Source: WHSW01 sp963767475
Lineage (GTDB): Bacteria > Actinomycetota > Thermoleophilia > Solirubrobacterales > 70-9
Direction of reading: 5' to 3'
Length of the DNA stretch: 64,000 bases
NCBI GenBank assembly: GCA_963767475.1
Contig: CAVYEI010000003.1
Span: forward strand, 558,001 to 622,000
Shown here: positions 49,695 to 58,693 of the stretch, in pieces
Numbering within the stretch: the stretch's first letter is position 1
Layout: every line of letters begins with the position of its first letter
Program-made: the position numbers and the translations under genes
The notes under the pieces: generated by a model
Seen by the model: the letters and a program-made list of their open reading frames with translations, nothing else
What the model was told of the DNA's origin: nothing
Database searches by the model: none

Positions 49695-50261
49695 ATGAGC
49701 GAGCTGAACGGCGATCGCACCGCCTGGCTGCGCTGCTACCGCTGCTGGTCGACGCGTCTCGAGGCGCAAGTCCACTACGACGCGATTATTCGCGTCGACC
49801 CGGACTCGGGCGAAACCGCCGAGCGCGTCGAGGAGGTGCAGGAGGCCGTCGTCCAGTGCCTCGACTGCATGCACGACCAGCCGCACCTTGCGATCGAGGA
49901 AGGCCACGTGGTGCCGATCAACGAGCGCTGGGAGCGGATGGTCGCCGGCACGCCGTGGGTCGCGTCGTGCACGGTCACCGTCGATCAGGACGCGGTCGAG
50001 ACCTGCTCGGGACCGGAGGCCGCCGACAGCCTCACCTACGCCGCCTTCGGCGATCCCGGCACGCGCGAGTTCTTCACCCACGTCCGCTTTCACAAGCACG
50101 ACGAGGAGCGGATCATCGTCCACCTGCTGGTCGAGCTCTACGCGCGCTCGGCCGAGGAGGCCACCGACGTGCTCGAGGAGGCCTCGCGCGGGGTGCTCGA
50201 GCTGACATCGCTGGCCGAGGAATCACGGCCGCCCGCGCACGCGGTCGAGCCGCCGCACTAG
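49695..50261 (+). CDS. Zinc-ribbon-like conserved protein, unknown function
   Basis: A 188-residue cytoplasmic protein from ATG 49695. Two CxxC knuckles (CYRCW near residue 14 and CLDCM near residue 55) suggest a zinc ribbon split by an insertion. The C-terminal half is alpha+beta (YAAFGDPGTREFFTHVRFHKHDEER), with a His-rich strand. The family is not recognised. It stands convergent to the TolB-like gene, only 4 bases apart. Confidence 0.65.
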   Translation: MSELNGDRTAWLRCYRCWSTRLEAQVHYDAIIRVDPDSGETAERVEEVQEAVVQCLDCMHDQPHLAIEEGHVVPINERWERMVAGTPWVASCTVTVDQDAVETCSGPEAADSLTYAAFGDPGTREFFTHVRFHKHDEERIIVHLLVELYARSAEEATDVLEEASRGVLELTSLAEESRPPAHAVEPPH

Positions 50262-50265
50262 CCGG

Positions 50266-51603
50266 CTACTTCCGCCGCTTCCGCTTGATCACCACGTTGA
50301 GGCTGTCCGACGAGGCCTGCCCGAGGTCGTCTGTGAGCGTGAGCGTGATCGTCGCCTTGCCCTTCTTGCCAGCGGCGGCGGCCTTCTTCAGCGCCTTTCG
50401 GCCCCGCTTGGAGATCGCGAGCGTGATCGTCGTTGCGGTGGCGGGCTGAAGCTCGGCACCGACCGCGGGGATCTGGAACGTCCTCGGTTTCGCGCCGGGG
50501 GCTCCGAGCTTCGGCCTCGGCGCGCTCCCGCGTCCTTCGGCAACGGCGCTTACATCTTCGTCGCAGGTCACCGTCACGCTCACCCGCTTCAGCGACCTCT
50601 GCTTCGCCTCGCCCGCGACGGAGCACGCCGGCGGGTTGAGGGGCTGCCAGTCGGGCGTGCTGTCGTAGACCCCGACCGGGTTGTCGGCCAGCGGGGTGAT
50701 CCCCAGGTCGAGGCCGGTTGGATCCGCGATCACGACGTTCGAGTGGGTGAAGTCCTGGGTCTCCCGCTCGAACAGGACCCGCGTCCCGTTGGGGGCGAAC
50801 ACCGGCCAGTAATCCTGGCCGCCCCCGCTCGTCACCTGCGCCTGTCCCGACCCGTCGGCGTTGATGACGAAGATGTCCTCGTTCGGCGGGGTCCCGCTGG
50901 TGAAGTGGTCGTAGGCGATCCGCTGCCCGTCCGGAGAGAAGCCGGGACCGAGGTCGCTGGTGGTCGCGCTCGCGGTGGTCAGCTTCGTCTGCCCGCTCCC
51001 GTCCGCGTTCATCACCCAAACCTCGAGCAGGTTCGTCGCCCCGCTGCGCCGCGAGAAGACGATCCGGCTCCCGTCGGGCGAATACGAGGGTTCGAGCGAC
51101 TGGTCGATCCCGGGGCCGGGGCCCGGGAACGTGAGCTGCACGACGTTCGCCCCGTCGGCGTCCACGACGTAGATCTGCGCCCGGCCTCCGGCCGTGGGCC
51201 GGCGCTCGAACGCGATCCGGCTCCCGTCAGGAGAGAACATCGGCTCGGAGTCGCTCGCCGACGCTCCGTTCGTGATCTGCGTCTGAGCGGTGCCGTCGTG
51301 GTTCATCACCCAGATCTGGTTGTTCGTCGACCCCTCGGGTCTCCTTTCGAAGACGATTCGCTCACCGTCCGCGGAGTACTTCGGCCTCCGCTCGTTTCCC
51401 GGATCCGTCGTCAGCGCCACGCGGTCGGAGCCGTCGGGGTTCATCGTGAAGACGTCGTAGTCGTCCGCCGGCCCGGGGTCGTGGACGAACACGATCCTCC
51501 CGTTGGCGCCCGGATAGGTCGCGGCGGCGGTGCCGGGAATCGTGAGCACGGCGACCGACGCAAGCCCGAGCACTACGACTCCCAGGTGACGCCCCCGCCA
51601 CAT
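50266..51603 (-). CDS. Secreted TolB/PD40-type beta-propeller protein
   Basis: A 445-residue exported protein. The signal peptide (VVVLGLASVAVLTIPGTAAA) is followed by six PD40/WD40-like repeats with the consensus FSPDGSRIAFxRxxxGxxxIYVVDADG, forming a six-bladed propeller. The C-terminal 120 residues carry two Cys (CSVAGEAK, VTCDEDV) and a basic beta-domain (RGRKALKKAAAAGKKGKATI) like the tails of the other secreted proteins. No Tol-Pal system is expected in a Gram-positive; a ligand or protein scaffold at the wall is likely. Confidence 0.88.
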   Translation of the reverse strand: MWRGRHLGVVVLGLASVAVLTIPGTAAATYPGANGRIVFVHDPGPADDYDVFTMNPDGSDRVALTTDPGNERRPKYSADGERIVFERRPEGSTNNQIWVMNHDGTAQTQITNGASASDSEPMFSPDGSRIAFERRPTAGGRAQIYVVDADGANVVQLTFPGPGPGIDQSLEPSYSPDGSRIVFSRRSGATNLLEVWVMNADGSGQTKLTTASATTSDLGPGFSPDGQRIAYDHFTSGTPPNEDIFVINADGSGQAQVTSGGGQDYWPVFAPNGTRVLFERETQDFTHSNVVIADPTGLDLGITPLADNPVGVYDSTPDWQPLNPPACSVAGEAKQRSLKRVSVTVTCDEDVSAVAEGRGSAPRPKLGAPGAKPRTFQIPAVGAELQPATATTITLAISKRGRKALKKAAAAGKKGKATITLTLTDDLGQASSDSLNVVIKRKRRK

Positions 51604-51622
51604 GCCGAGAGCATAGTCGGGC

Positions 51623-52288
51623 CTAGGCGGCCGGGTGGGCGAGCCCGAGGCGTTCGCGCAGCGCCGGCTCGACGAGCGAGCCGTAGACCTCGTCGGCCTC
51701 GGCCAGCTCGACCCCGCCGAGCGAGGGCACGCCGAGCACGGTGAGCCCGGCGGCGCGGCCCGAAGCCACTCCGGTCGGCGAATCCTCGAGCACGATCACG
51801 TCGGTCGAGGGCTCCACTCGAAGCTGCTCGCAGGCGGCCAGGTAGGCATCGGGCGCCGGCTTCGGTGCCGCGACGTCGTGGCCGCTGACGACCACCGCGA
51901 ACCGATCCCCGAGGCCGACGAGGGCCAGCGCGCGGGCGATGAACCGCGCCGGCGAGTTCGAGACCACCGCCGTCGGCACGCCGAGTCGCTGCAGTTCGGC
52001 GACCAGCTCCAGGGCCCCCGCCATCGGCTCCACCCCGCGCTCGAGCTCCGCGAACACCCGCTCGTCGAGCTCGGCGATCAGCTCCGCATCGCGGCCCGGC
52101 TGATCGAGCTGGCGGGCGAGGATCGCGCCGCATGCCTGGGCGGAGGTGCCGACCAGCTCGAGCTTGTGCGCGTCGGTGAACTCGAGCCCCCGGCGGGCGA
52201 ACATGTCGCGCTCGCCCCTGGACCAGACCGACTCCGTGTCGAGCAGGAGGCCGTCGTTGTCGAAGATCACCGCCGCGGGAGTCGCCAC
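51623..52288 (-). CDS. HAD-superfamily hydrolase, beta-phosphoglucomutase-like
   Basis: A 221-residue HAD phosphatase or mutase. Motif I is FDNDGLLLDTE (DxD), motif II VVSNSP, and motif III/IV KPAPDAY with VLEDSPTGVASGRAAG. The alpha-helical cap after motif I is type C1. Substrates are sugar phosphates or phosphoglycolate. It follows the TolB-like gene on minus and is divergent from the heparinase-like gene. Confidence 0.92.
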   Translation of the reverse strand: MATPAAVIFDNDGLLLDTESVWSRGERDMFARRGLEFTDAHKLELVGTSAQACGAILARQLDQPGRDAELIAELDERVFAELERGVEPMAGALELVAELQRLGVPTAVVSNSPARFIARALALVGLGDRFAVVVSGHDVAAPKPAPDAYLAACEQLRVEPSTDVIVLEDSPTGVASGRAAGLTVLGVPSLGGVELAEADEVYGSLVEPALRERLGLAHPAA

Positions 52289-52342
52289 CGGACCGGCGAT
52301 GGTAGATGACCGTCCGACGGCGGCCGCGACTACCGTTCAGCC

Positions 52343-54184
52343 ATGGAAGGCGGGGTGGTGATCACGCAGCGAGGGATGCACCTGGTGCATGGCCTCGCCG
52401 CAACCGCTCTCGCGCTGGCGCTGCTCGCCGTCACCAGCAGCGCCTACGGACCAGCCGCCCCGGACAACCGCTGGATGGGGCTGCGCGGCCTCGAGGCGCT
52501 GGCCGCGGCGCCCTGCCCATCGTCGACGGCGATCGCGCTGCCGACCGTGAGCCCGGGGCGGGTCGAGGCGGCCCGCGAGCGCCGCTTCGACGTCTTCGGC
52601 CCGAAGCCGACCGAGCTGGCGGCTCCGATCGACTGGCATACCGACCCGCTCGGGGCCGAGCGCTACCGCCAGAACCTGCACAAGCTGCGCTTTCTGACCC
52701 CGCTGCTGTCGAGCTACGCGGCGAGCGGCGACAAGGAGGATCTCGACCAGGCGGTGGCGATCGCCCTCGACTGGGTCGCCCACAACCCGCGCGGCAAGCC
52801 CGACACCGCGCAGGAGGCGTGGTCGGACAAGGTCGTCGGCGACCGGACCCCGTTTCTCGCCTACATGCTGCGCGCCGGCTCCTGCGCCGGCCTGCTCTCG
52901 GCTAACCAGCAGCGGGAACTGCTCGAGTCGCTGGCCGAGCACGGGCGGGTGCTGGCCGCAAAGCGCACCTACACGCCCGACAACCACGGGCTCTTCGTCG
53001 ATCTCGGGCTCGCCCGCCTGACCAGCTTCTTCCCCTTCTTCGAGCAGTCGCCGCAATGGCGCGCCCTCGCTCGCGAGCGCTTCGAGTCGACGCTGCGGCG
53101 CCGGCTCTCCCAGGGCGTCTGGCTCGAGCACTCCTCGGCCTACCAGTTCCTCGCGCTGAGGCCGCTCGACGACATGCTCAACGTGCTCGGATCGGATGCG
53201 GAACTGGCCGGCCTGCGCGACGAGATGCGGGTGGCGGCGGCCTGGTTCGTGAAGCCGAACGGCGAGCTGACCCAGTTCGGAGACTCAAACCTCGAGCCGG
53301 TCCCTGAATGGGCGGCCGTACAGGAGCCGGGATCGCGCGCCTTCTTCGGCGCCGGCTTCGCCTTCGTCAAGGTTGTCGGAGAGGGCGGCGACACCGGCTA
53401 CCTCGCGGTCACCGACGGCTTCCACAACACCACCCACAAGCACGCCGACGAGCTCAGCTTCGAGCTCTTCGACCACGGGGCGAGCATCGTCAGCGACACC
53501 GGCCTCTACCACAAGGATCCGGGCGAGATCCGCGATTACGTGGTCTCCAACCGCGCCCACAGCGGGCTTGCGGTAGATGGCCTCGAGCTGCCGATCGCCG
53601 ACGGCAGCCTCGCCTACGGCTCCGGCCTGACCGCAGCCGGCGAGGGCGAGGGCTGGTATGCGATCGAGGGCCGCAACCGGCTGCTCAGCGCCCAGGGCGT
53701 CGCCCACACGCGGCTGTTCCTCTACCGGCCCGGCACGGCGCTGGTGATCGTCGACAGCCTGAGCTCGGAGCTCGCCCACACCTACACCCGCTACCTGCAG
53801 CTGCATCCCGACGTCACGCTCGGCGCGCGCGACGCCTCCGCAATCCAGATCAACGCTCCGGGCTTCGCCGGCGTCGTCTACGACGCCCCCGGCGAGACCG
53901 AGGCGGTGCGCACCCAGGTGCGCGGCCAGGAGGTGCCGTTGCAGGGCTTCAGCTCTCCGGACTTCCGCGAGTTCGTGCCCCGCTGGACGCTCGCCTTCGT
54001 CGACACCGGCTCGACCGAGACCCGGGCGCTGACGATCGCGCTCGACTCGACGGCGCTGCGGGCGACCGAGGCGTCGGCGAGCGGCAAGACGACAACGGTC
54101 GAGCTCGTCGACGCGGCCGGGACCCCGTCGCAGCTCGTCGTCACCCGCGACCGGCGCAAGCTGACGGTCGCCGGCGGCGACTAG
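52343..54184 (+). CDS. Heparinase II/III-like polysaccharide lyase
   Basis: A 613-residue exported protein. A signal-like segment lies at about residues 15-35. The N-terminal alpha/alpha-toroid (about 90-290) includes DNHGLFVDLGLARL and WLEHSSAYQFLALR. The central beta-sandwich (about 330-560) begins with HKHADELSFELFDHGASIVSDTG, the characteristic PF07940 block with catalytic His. Family members cleave uronic-acid polysaccharides or alginate. The ATG at 52343 is used; an in-frame ATG at 52376 is possible. Confidence 0.88.
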   Translation: MEGGVVITQRGMHLVHGLAATALALALLAVTSSAYGPAAPDNRWMGLRGLEALAAAPCPSSTAIALPTVSPGRVEAARERRFDVFGPKPTELAAPIDWHTDPLGAERYRQNLHKLRFLTPLLSSYAASGDKEDLDQAVAIALDWVAHNPRGKPDTAQEAWSDKVVGDRTPFLAYMLRAGSCAGLLSANQQRELLESLAEHGRVLAAKRTYTPDNHGLFVDLGLARLTSFFPFFEQSPQWRALARERFESTLRRRLSQGVWLEHSSAYQFLALRPLDDMLNVLGSDAELAGLRDEMRVAAAWFVKPNGELTQFGDSNLEPVPEWAAVQEPGSRAFFGAGFAFVKVVGEGGDTGYLAVTDGFHNTTHKHADELSFELFDHGASIVSDTGLYHKDPGEIRDYVVSNRAHSGLAVDGLELPIADGSLAYGSGLTAAGEGEGWYAIEGRNRLLSAQGVAHTRLFLYRPGTALVIVDSLSSELAHTYTRYLQLHPDVTLGARDASAIQINAPGFAGVVYDAPGETEAVRTQVRGQEVPLQGFSSPDFREFVPRWTLAFVDTGSTETRALTIALDSTALRATEASASGKTTTVELVDAAGTPSQLVVTRDRRKLTVAGGD

Positions 54185-54645
54185 CCGCGCGCGAGCCTCC
54201 GGTGGCGGTGGCGAAAGAGGAAGCCGACGACCGCGCTCGCGACCGCTGAGAACCCCGGGATCCAGGCGACGCCGCGCTTGAGCTCGAAGCCAAGCCGGTC
54301 GGTGACCCGGCAGCTGCGTTCCCCCTCCGGCTCGATCGTGCGCTCGTGCTGCCAGACGGCGAAGCTGAGCGTCTTCGAGCGCTCGAGAAAGCGCCTCCCG
54401 GGCTCGAGCTCGACCAGGCAGAGATCGTCGTAGTCGACCGGCAGCACGCGGCCGAGCAGGATCCAGCTGCGCCCCAGCGGCACCCCGACCTCGACGTCGT
54501 CGATCGTCTTCCCCCGCAGGCCGGGCGGCATCGTCATCCGCAGGATCGGCGCCAGCTCGGCATTGATCCCCTCCTCGGTGATCGCGCTGTCCCAGACCTC
54601 GGCGGCGGGACGGCCGACGACCGAGGATTGTTCGACCGAGTGCAC
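54181..54645 (-). CDS. SRPBCC/START-like protein with C-terminal membrane helix
   Basis: A 154-residue protein. The N-terminus (VEQSSVVGRPAAEVWDSAIT) and GLRGKTIDDVEVGVPLG are typical of the SRPBCC ligand-binding fold. The end (GFSAVASAVVGFLFRHRHRRL) looks like a short membrane or amphipathic helix plus a basic tail. The GTG at 54643-54645 lies two bases before the divergent F420-oxidoreductase start, so the regulatory DNA must overlap coding. The ligand is unknown. Its stop overlaps the convergent heparinase-like stop. Confidence 0.75.
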   Translation of the reverse strand: MHSVEQSSVVGRPAAEVWDSAITEEGINAELAPILRMTMPPGLRGKTIDDVEVGVPLGRSWILLGRVLPVDYDDLCLVELEPGRRFLERSKTLSFAVWQHERTIEPEGERSCRVTDRLGFELKRGVAWIPGFSAVASAVVGFLFRHRHRRLARG

Positions 54646-54647
54646 CT

Positions 54648-55649
54648 GTGAATTCGTATATGAATCAGCCCGTGCCCGGCGTCAGCGCCTTCATCTCCCC
54701 CGGCCGCTCGCTGCCGAAGACGCTCGAGCGGGTGGCGCTCGCCGACCAGCTCGGCTACGACGCCGTCTACACCACCCATATCGCCGGCCGCGACTCGCTC
54801 ACCGTGCTGATGGCCTACGCCGCCGCCAGCGAGCGGATCAAGCTCGGCACCGGGGTGGTCCCGATCTTCAGCCGCACCCCGGCGACCATGGCCCAGACCG
54901 CGGCCACGATCGACGAGTACTCGAACGGGCGCATGGTCCTCGGGCTCGGCGTCTCGCACCGGGTCACGGTCGAGAACTGGCACGGCCAGAAGATCACCAA
55001 GCCGGTGAGCCAGATGCGCGAGTACCTCGCCGGCGTGCGGGCGATCCTCGGCGGCACCGAGCCGCCCGACTCCGAGCATTTCCCGACCAAGTTCGCCTTC
55101 ATGGGCTATCAGGCCCGGGCCGAGCTGCCGATCTACGTCGCCGCGCTGTCGCCGAACATGATCCGCCTCGCCGGCGAGCAGGCCGATGGGGTGATGCTCT
55201 GGCTCTGCTGTCCGTCCTACATCGAGAGCACCGTGATTCCGGCCTTGAAGGAAGGCGTCGAGGCCTCGGGGCGCTCGTTCGACGATTTCGACGTCGTCGC
55301 CGCGGTGCCCGTGGCGCTCACCGACGACCCGGAGGCGGCGCGGGCGACCCTGCGCCAGGACCTGATCCCCTACGCCTCGCTGCCGTTCTACCGGGCGATG
55401 CTCGAGGCCTCGGGCTTCGCCGACGAGCTCACCGCCTTCGACGAGGGCATGGCCGCCGGCGACCTCGACCGCGCCAAGGCCGGGCTTTCGGACCGGATGC
55501 TCTCCGAGCTCGCCGGGATCGGCGACAAGGCGGAGGTCCATGCCGCCGTCGAGCGCTACCGCTCGGCCGGCGCCAACTCGCCCGGGATCGGCGGGATGCC
55601 GGGTACCGACTTCGACGCCGCGCTCGAGGCCGTCGCCGAGCTGATCTAG
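54648..55649 (+). CDS. LLM-class F420-dependent oxidoreductase
   Basis: A 333-residue luciferase-like monooxygenase-fold enzyme with the TIM-barrel order of the F420-dependent group: SLPKTLERVALADQLGYDAVYTTH, KLGTGVVPIFSRTPATMAQTAATIDEYSNGRMVLGLGVSH in successive strands, and ELPIYVAALSPNMIRLAGEQADGV. It would use F420H2 made by the gene set at 7-15 kb. The GTG at 54648 or the ATG at 54660 may start translation; neither has an SD, so it may be leaderless. Substrate unknown. Confidence 0.85.
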   Translation: MNSYMNQPVPGVSAFISPGRSLPKTLERVALADQLGYDAVYTTHIAGRDSLTVLMAYAAASERIKLGTGVVPIFSRTPATMAQTAATIDEYSNGRMVLGLGVSHRVTVENWHGQKITKPVSQMREYLAGVRAILGGTEPPDSEHFPTKFAFMGYQARAELPIYVAALSPNMIRLAGEQADGVMLWLCCPSYIESTVIPALKEGVEASGRSFDDFDVVAAVPVALTDDPEAARATLRQDLIPYASLPFYRAMLEASGFADELTAFDEGMAAGDLDRAKAGLSDRMLSELAGIGDKAEVHAAVERYRSAGANSPGIGGMPGTDFDAALEAVAELI

Positions 55650-55668
55650 CGGCCCGGCGCGCCGGCGC

Positions 55669-56214
55669 CTACTCGACGTCGCCCTCGGCCTTCGGCGGCT
55701 CGCCGTTCGGGCGTTTCGGGATCAGCACCGTGCGCTTGAACTCGGCGACCAGGGTGTTGTCCTGCTTGAAGACGCGCGTGTGGACCTTGACGATCCCCCG
55801 GTCGGGCTTCGACTGCGAGGGCCGGACCTCGAGCACCTCGGACTCGCAGTAGAGGGTGTCGCCGTGGAAGACCGGGTTCGGGTGCGAGAGCTCCTCGGTG
55901 GCGAGATTGGCGATCGCCTTGCCGGAGACGTCGGAGACGGTCATGCCGACGGCGAGCGAGTAGACCAGCGGCCCGACGACGACGTTCTGGCCCTGCTGGG
56001 AGTCCGCCGCGTAGACGTCGTTGATGTGCAGCGGGTGGTGGTTCATCGTGATCAGGCAGAAGAGGTGGTCGTCGGCCTCGGTCACCGTCTTCGCCGGCCA
56101 GTGCTTGTAGACGGCGCCCTCCTCGAACTCCTCGAGGTAGCGGCCGTAGGCGTGGGCGCCGGAGGCCTCGCGCTCGGCCTGGTCGGTTGAAAGCTTGTGT
56201 TCTTCGTCGTTCAT
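55669..56214 (-). CDS. MaoC-like hydratase (mesaconyl-CoA/enoyl-CoA type)
   Basis: A 181-residue hot-dog hydratase. The catalytic block is ADDHLFCLITMNHHPLHIND (Asp-His pair), with PLVYSLAVGMTVSDVSG and FHGDTLYCESEVLEVRPSQSKPDRG afterwards. The second block resembles mesaconyl-CoA hydratases. Given the ccr and mutase genes it could act in the ethylmalonyl-CoA route; as a single MaoC domain it could also hydrate other enoyl-CoAs. The ATG is at 56212-56214; it converges with the F420-oxidoreductase gene. Confidence 0.85.
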   Translation of the reverse strand: MNDEEHKLSTDQAEREASGAHAYGRYLEEFEEGAVYKHWPAKTVTEADDHLFCLITMNHHPLHINDVYAADSQQGQNVVVGPLVYSLAVGMTVSDVSGKAIANLATEELSHPNPVFHGDTLYCESEVLEVRPSQSKPDRGIVKVHTRVFKQDNTLVAEFKRTVLIPKRPNGEPPKAEGDVE

Positions 56215-56239
56215 GGGCGCGGGATCGTAGCGGGGGATC

Positions 56240-57310
56240 TCAGACCACCGTCGCATCGAGTCCCTCGAAGCGCCCGATGTCCGCGACCTCGACGGCGATC
56301 GCCCGCTCGAGCTCGGGGGCGAGCGGCTCGAACGGCTCGATCGTCACCGCGAGCCTGCGGCCGCTGCGCTTCGACGACCAGGTGGCGACGTAGGTTCCGT
56401 CGACGACCACGGCCGGGCGGATGATCCCGCCGCCCGGGTTGACGCGCTTCTCGTATGCCGCGTCGAGGGCGGCGGTGCGGTCGACGTAGCCGAGGTCGTA
56501 GTTGTCGAAGGCGCCCAGCATGCGCGCGACCGGCGAGCGCGGCAGGCGCGGCCGGCGGCCGAGCGTGAACAGCTCGCCGGCCGGCTCGAGCTCCGCGGCG
56601 ATGCGCTCAAACCCGAGCCGCGTGTCACGCAGCGGCAGGCCCGCCCAGCGCGCGAGGTCGCGCTCGTCGGCCGGCCCGTAGGCACGCAGATAGCGGCGGG
56701 CGAGCTCGGCCAGCGACCGGTCGCGTGGGCGCCGCTCGAGCGGCCCGATCCAGTCGTCGGTGCGCACCAGGCAGGTGTTGCCTCCCCGGTCGGGCCCGAG
56801 GCAGAGCTCGCCGTCGAGGGTCGCCAGGACCCAGAGGTGGACCTTGAACTCGTTCGCGGTGTCGAATCCCGCGCGGTCGAGGCGCTCGGCGAGCTCGGGC
56901 CGGGTGAGCGCGCCCTCGCGATCGACCGCGTCGTGGAGCAGCTTCAGCGCCCGGTCCTGGCCGTTGCGGTCGAGGCCGAAGTCGGCGAGGCGCTTGCGCG
57001 CCTGGCGCACGATCGTCTCCGAGAACAGCGGCAACAGCCAGCCGGCGTCCTCGCTCGGGAGCAGGTGCACGGTACGGCGCATGCACCACGCCCGCAGCAG
57101 CGACCGCTCTTCGGTGCGGGCGCGATCGACGTCTGCCGCGGTCGGGCGGCGGGCGCGGGCCCGGAACGCCAGCTTCGCCGCCCGCGGCTCCTGAGCCTGG
57201 ATCGGGCCGGCGAAACGGGCGACTTCGGCCGGGTGGCGGATCGCCTTCGGCCGGTGAAGCAGCTGCGAGGCGCTCCGGAGCCGCGCCAGGTTCAGCTCAC
57301 GAGCGCCCAA
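56240..57310 (-). CDS. AlkZ/YcaQ-like winged-helix DNA glycosylase family protein
   Basis: A 356-residue HTH_42 (PF06224) protein. The GPIQAQEPRAAKLAFRARARR segment near residue 35 fits the QxQ catalytic region of AlkZ-type glycosylases. LLRAWCMRRTVHLLPSEDAGWLLPLF and the C-terminal AFDNYDLGYVDR and GTYVATWSSKR follow in the usual order. AlkZ enzymes excise bulky or cross-linked bases. The start is TTG (57308-57310), overlapping the upstream SCP2-like gene by 14 bases. Confidence 0.85.
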   Translation of the reverse strand: MGARELNLARLRSASQLLHRPKAIRHPAEVARFAGPIQAQEPRAAKLAFRARARRPTAADVDRARTEERSLLRAWCMRRTVHLLPSEDAGWLLPLFSETIVRQARKRLADFGLDRNGQDRALKLLHDAVDREGALTRPELAERLDRAGFDTANEFKVHLWVLATLDGELCLGPDRGGNTCLVRTDDWIGPLERRPRDRSLAELARRYLRAYGPADERDLARWAGLPLRDTRLGFERIAAELEPAGELFTLGRRPRLPRSPVARMLGAFDNYDLGYVDRTAALDAAYEKRVNPGGGIIRPAVVVDGTYVATWSSKRSGRRLAVTIEPFEPLAPELERAIAVEVADIGRFEGLDATVV

Positions 57311-57644
57311 TCGCCTTGCCCAGCAGCCGCTTGACCCGCTGGTCGCCGGTCACCTTCAGGTGCCCGTAGTGGAACGCATCGCGCCAATCGGCCAGCGACC
57401 CCTCTTCGGCGAGCAGCTTGAACATCGTCTTCGGAATGCTGAGCGCCAGCCGGGCGTCGGCGGGCTCGTCCTCGCTCACCTTCGGCCCGGGAAGCTCGAC
57501 CCGGTAACGCTCGGCCTTCGCCGAGCTCGTCAGCCCGCCGGCGGTGAGCTCGAGGCTGAAGACCAGCTTCAGCTTCGCCAATGCGGGAACCTCGGCCTGC
57601 ACTCGCTGCACGGCGACGACGATCAGATCGCTGGTCGAGGCCAC
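57297..57644 (-). CDS. SCP2-like sterol-carrier-fold protein (copy 1)
   Basis: A 115-residue small protein with the SCP2-like alpha/beta pattern: VPALAKLKLVFSLELTAGG, RVELPGPKVSED, SIPKTMFKLLAEEGSLADWRDAFHYGHLKVTGD. It binds a lipid or acyl-CoA in related proteins. It is a paralog of the adjacent gene 7 bases upstream. It overlaps the AlkZ-like gene's start. Confidence 0.72.
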   Translation of the reverse strand: MASTSDLIVVAVQRVQAEVPALAKLKLVFSLELTAGGLTSSAKAERYRVELPGPKVSEDEPADARLALSIPKTMFKLLAEEGSLADWRDAFHYGHLKVTGDQRVKRLLGKAIGRS

Positions 57645-57651
57645 CGGTCGC

Positions 57652-58017
57652 TCAGCGCGCCCTGCGCAGCTTGCCGCGCGCTTCCGCGTGGGCCATCACC
57701 TGGCCGACGAGCTTCTGGATGTTCGGATCGCCCTCGACCCTGACGTGACCCTGGTCGAACGCCTCGTGCCAATGCGAGAGCTTGCCGTCGGCGGCGAGCT
57801 CGTTGAAGTGCGAGCGCGGAATCGAGACGTGCAGGCGCTCGTCGTCGCCGATCCCCTTGCTGATCTTCGGGCCCGGGACCTCGACCCGGTAGAGCTGCAC
57901 GTCACCGCGGCCGCGAAGCTCGAGCCCGACGACGAGCTTCAGCTTCGCCAGGGCGGGAACCTCGGCCTGCAGGCCCTCGACCGCCTGCTTGATCAGCTCG
58001 GGTGTACTTGAAGCCAT
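57652..58017 (-). CDS. SCP2-like sterol-carrier-fold protein (copy 2)
   Basis: A 121-residue paralog of the previous gene, sharing LQAEVPALAKLKLV, YRVEVPGPKIS and WHEAFDQGHVRVEGDPNI. Single-domain, cytoplasmic and probably lipid-binding. The tandem pair arose by duplication. It is read with the SDR gene upstream (9 bases apart). Confidence 0.74.
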   Translation of the reverse strand: MASSTPELIKQAVEGLQAEVPALAKLKLVVGLELRGRGDVQLYRVEVPGPKISKGIGDDERLHVSIPRSHFNELAADGKLSHWHEAFDQGHVRVEGDPNIQKLVGQVMAHAEARGKLRRAR

Positions 58018-58026
58018 CGCAGGTTT

Positions 58027-58692
58027 CTACCAAGAGATCGGCTCGCGGTCGCGGAAGAAGCCGCCGCTGAGGCCGTCGTCGCCGGCCGTCGCCAGCCAGA
58101 CGGCGGTGTCGGCGCCCTCGGCGACCGAGCGCGACGCCGACGGCCCGCCCATGTCGGTGCGCACCCAGCCGGGGCAGATCGAGTTCACCTTGATCCGCGG
58201 TTCCTCGGCGGCCAGGGTGCGGGTGAGGGCGTTCAGCGCCGTCTTCGAAAGCCGGTAGGCGGCGCGGCCCGCGCCCATGTCCTGCAGCTGTCCGCCGCCG
58301 CTGGAGACGTTGACGATCCGCGCTCCCGAGCTGCGGCGCAACAGCGGCAGCGCCGCCTGGATCAGGCGCCAGGGCCCGAAGACGTTGACCTCGAACGTCT
58401 CGCGGGCGGCGGCGAGGTCGTAGTCGGCGACCCCGACCGGGTCGCCGTAGACGCCGGCGTTGTTGACCAGCACGTCGAGCGAGCCCGGGTTCTCCTCGAT
58501 CCCGGCTAGCGCCGCACCGACGCTGGCGTCGTCGGTGACGTCGAGCTCGAGCGCGACGACCTTCTCCCCGGCCTCGACCGTCGAAGGATCGCGGGCGCCG
58601 GCGAGGACGAGGAAGCCGTGGTCGCGCGCGAGCTGATTCGCGATCTCGCGGCCGATGCCGCGGTTGGCGCCGGAGACCAGCGCTACCGGCAT
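58027..58692 (-). CDS. SDR family oxidoreductase
   Basis: A 221-residue short-chain dehydrogenase. SGANRGIGREIA is the cofactor loop, NNAG follows near residue 75, VSSGGG carries the catalytic Ser, and YRLSKTALN the Tyr-x-x-x-Lys. It resembles carbonyl reductases of the CBR1/C-factor type. It starts 1 base after the acyl-CoA dehydrogenase stop, so the genes are co-transcribed. Confidence 0.9.
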   Translation of the reverse strand: MPVALVSGANRGIGREIANQLARDHGFLVLAGARDPSTVEAGEKVVALELDVTDDASVGAALAGIEENPGSLDVLVNNAGVYGDPVGVADYDLAAARETFEVNVFGPWRLIQAALPLLRRSSGARIVNVSSGGGQLQDMGAGRAAYRLSKTALNALTRTLAAEEPRIKVNSICPGWVRTDMGGPSASRSVAEGADTAVWLATAGDDGLSGGFFRDREPISW

Positions 58693-58693
58693 C

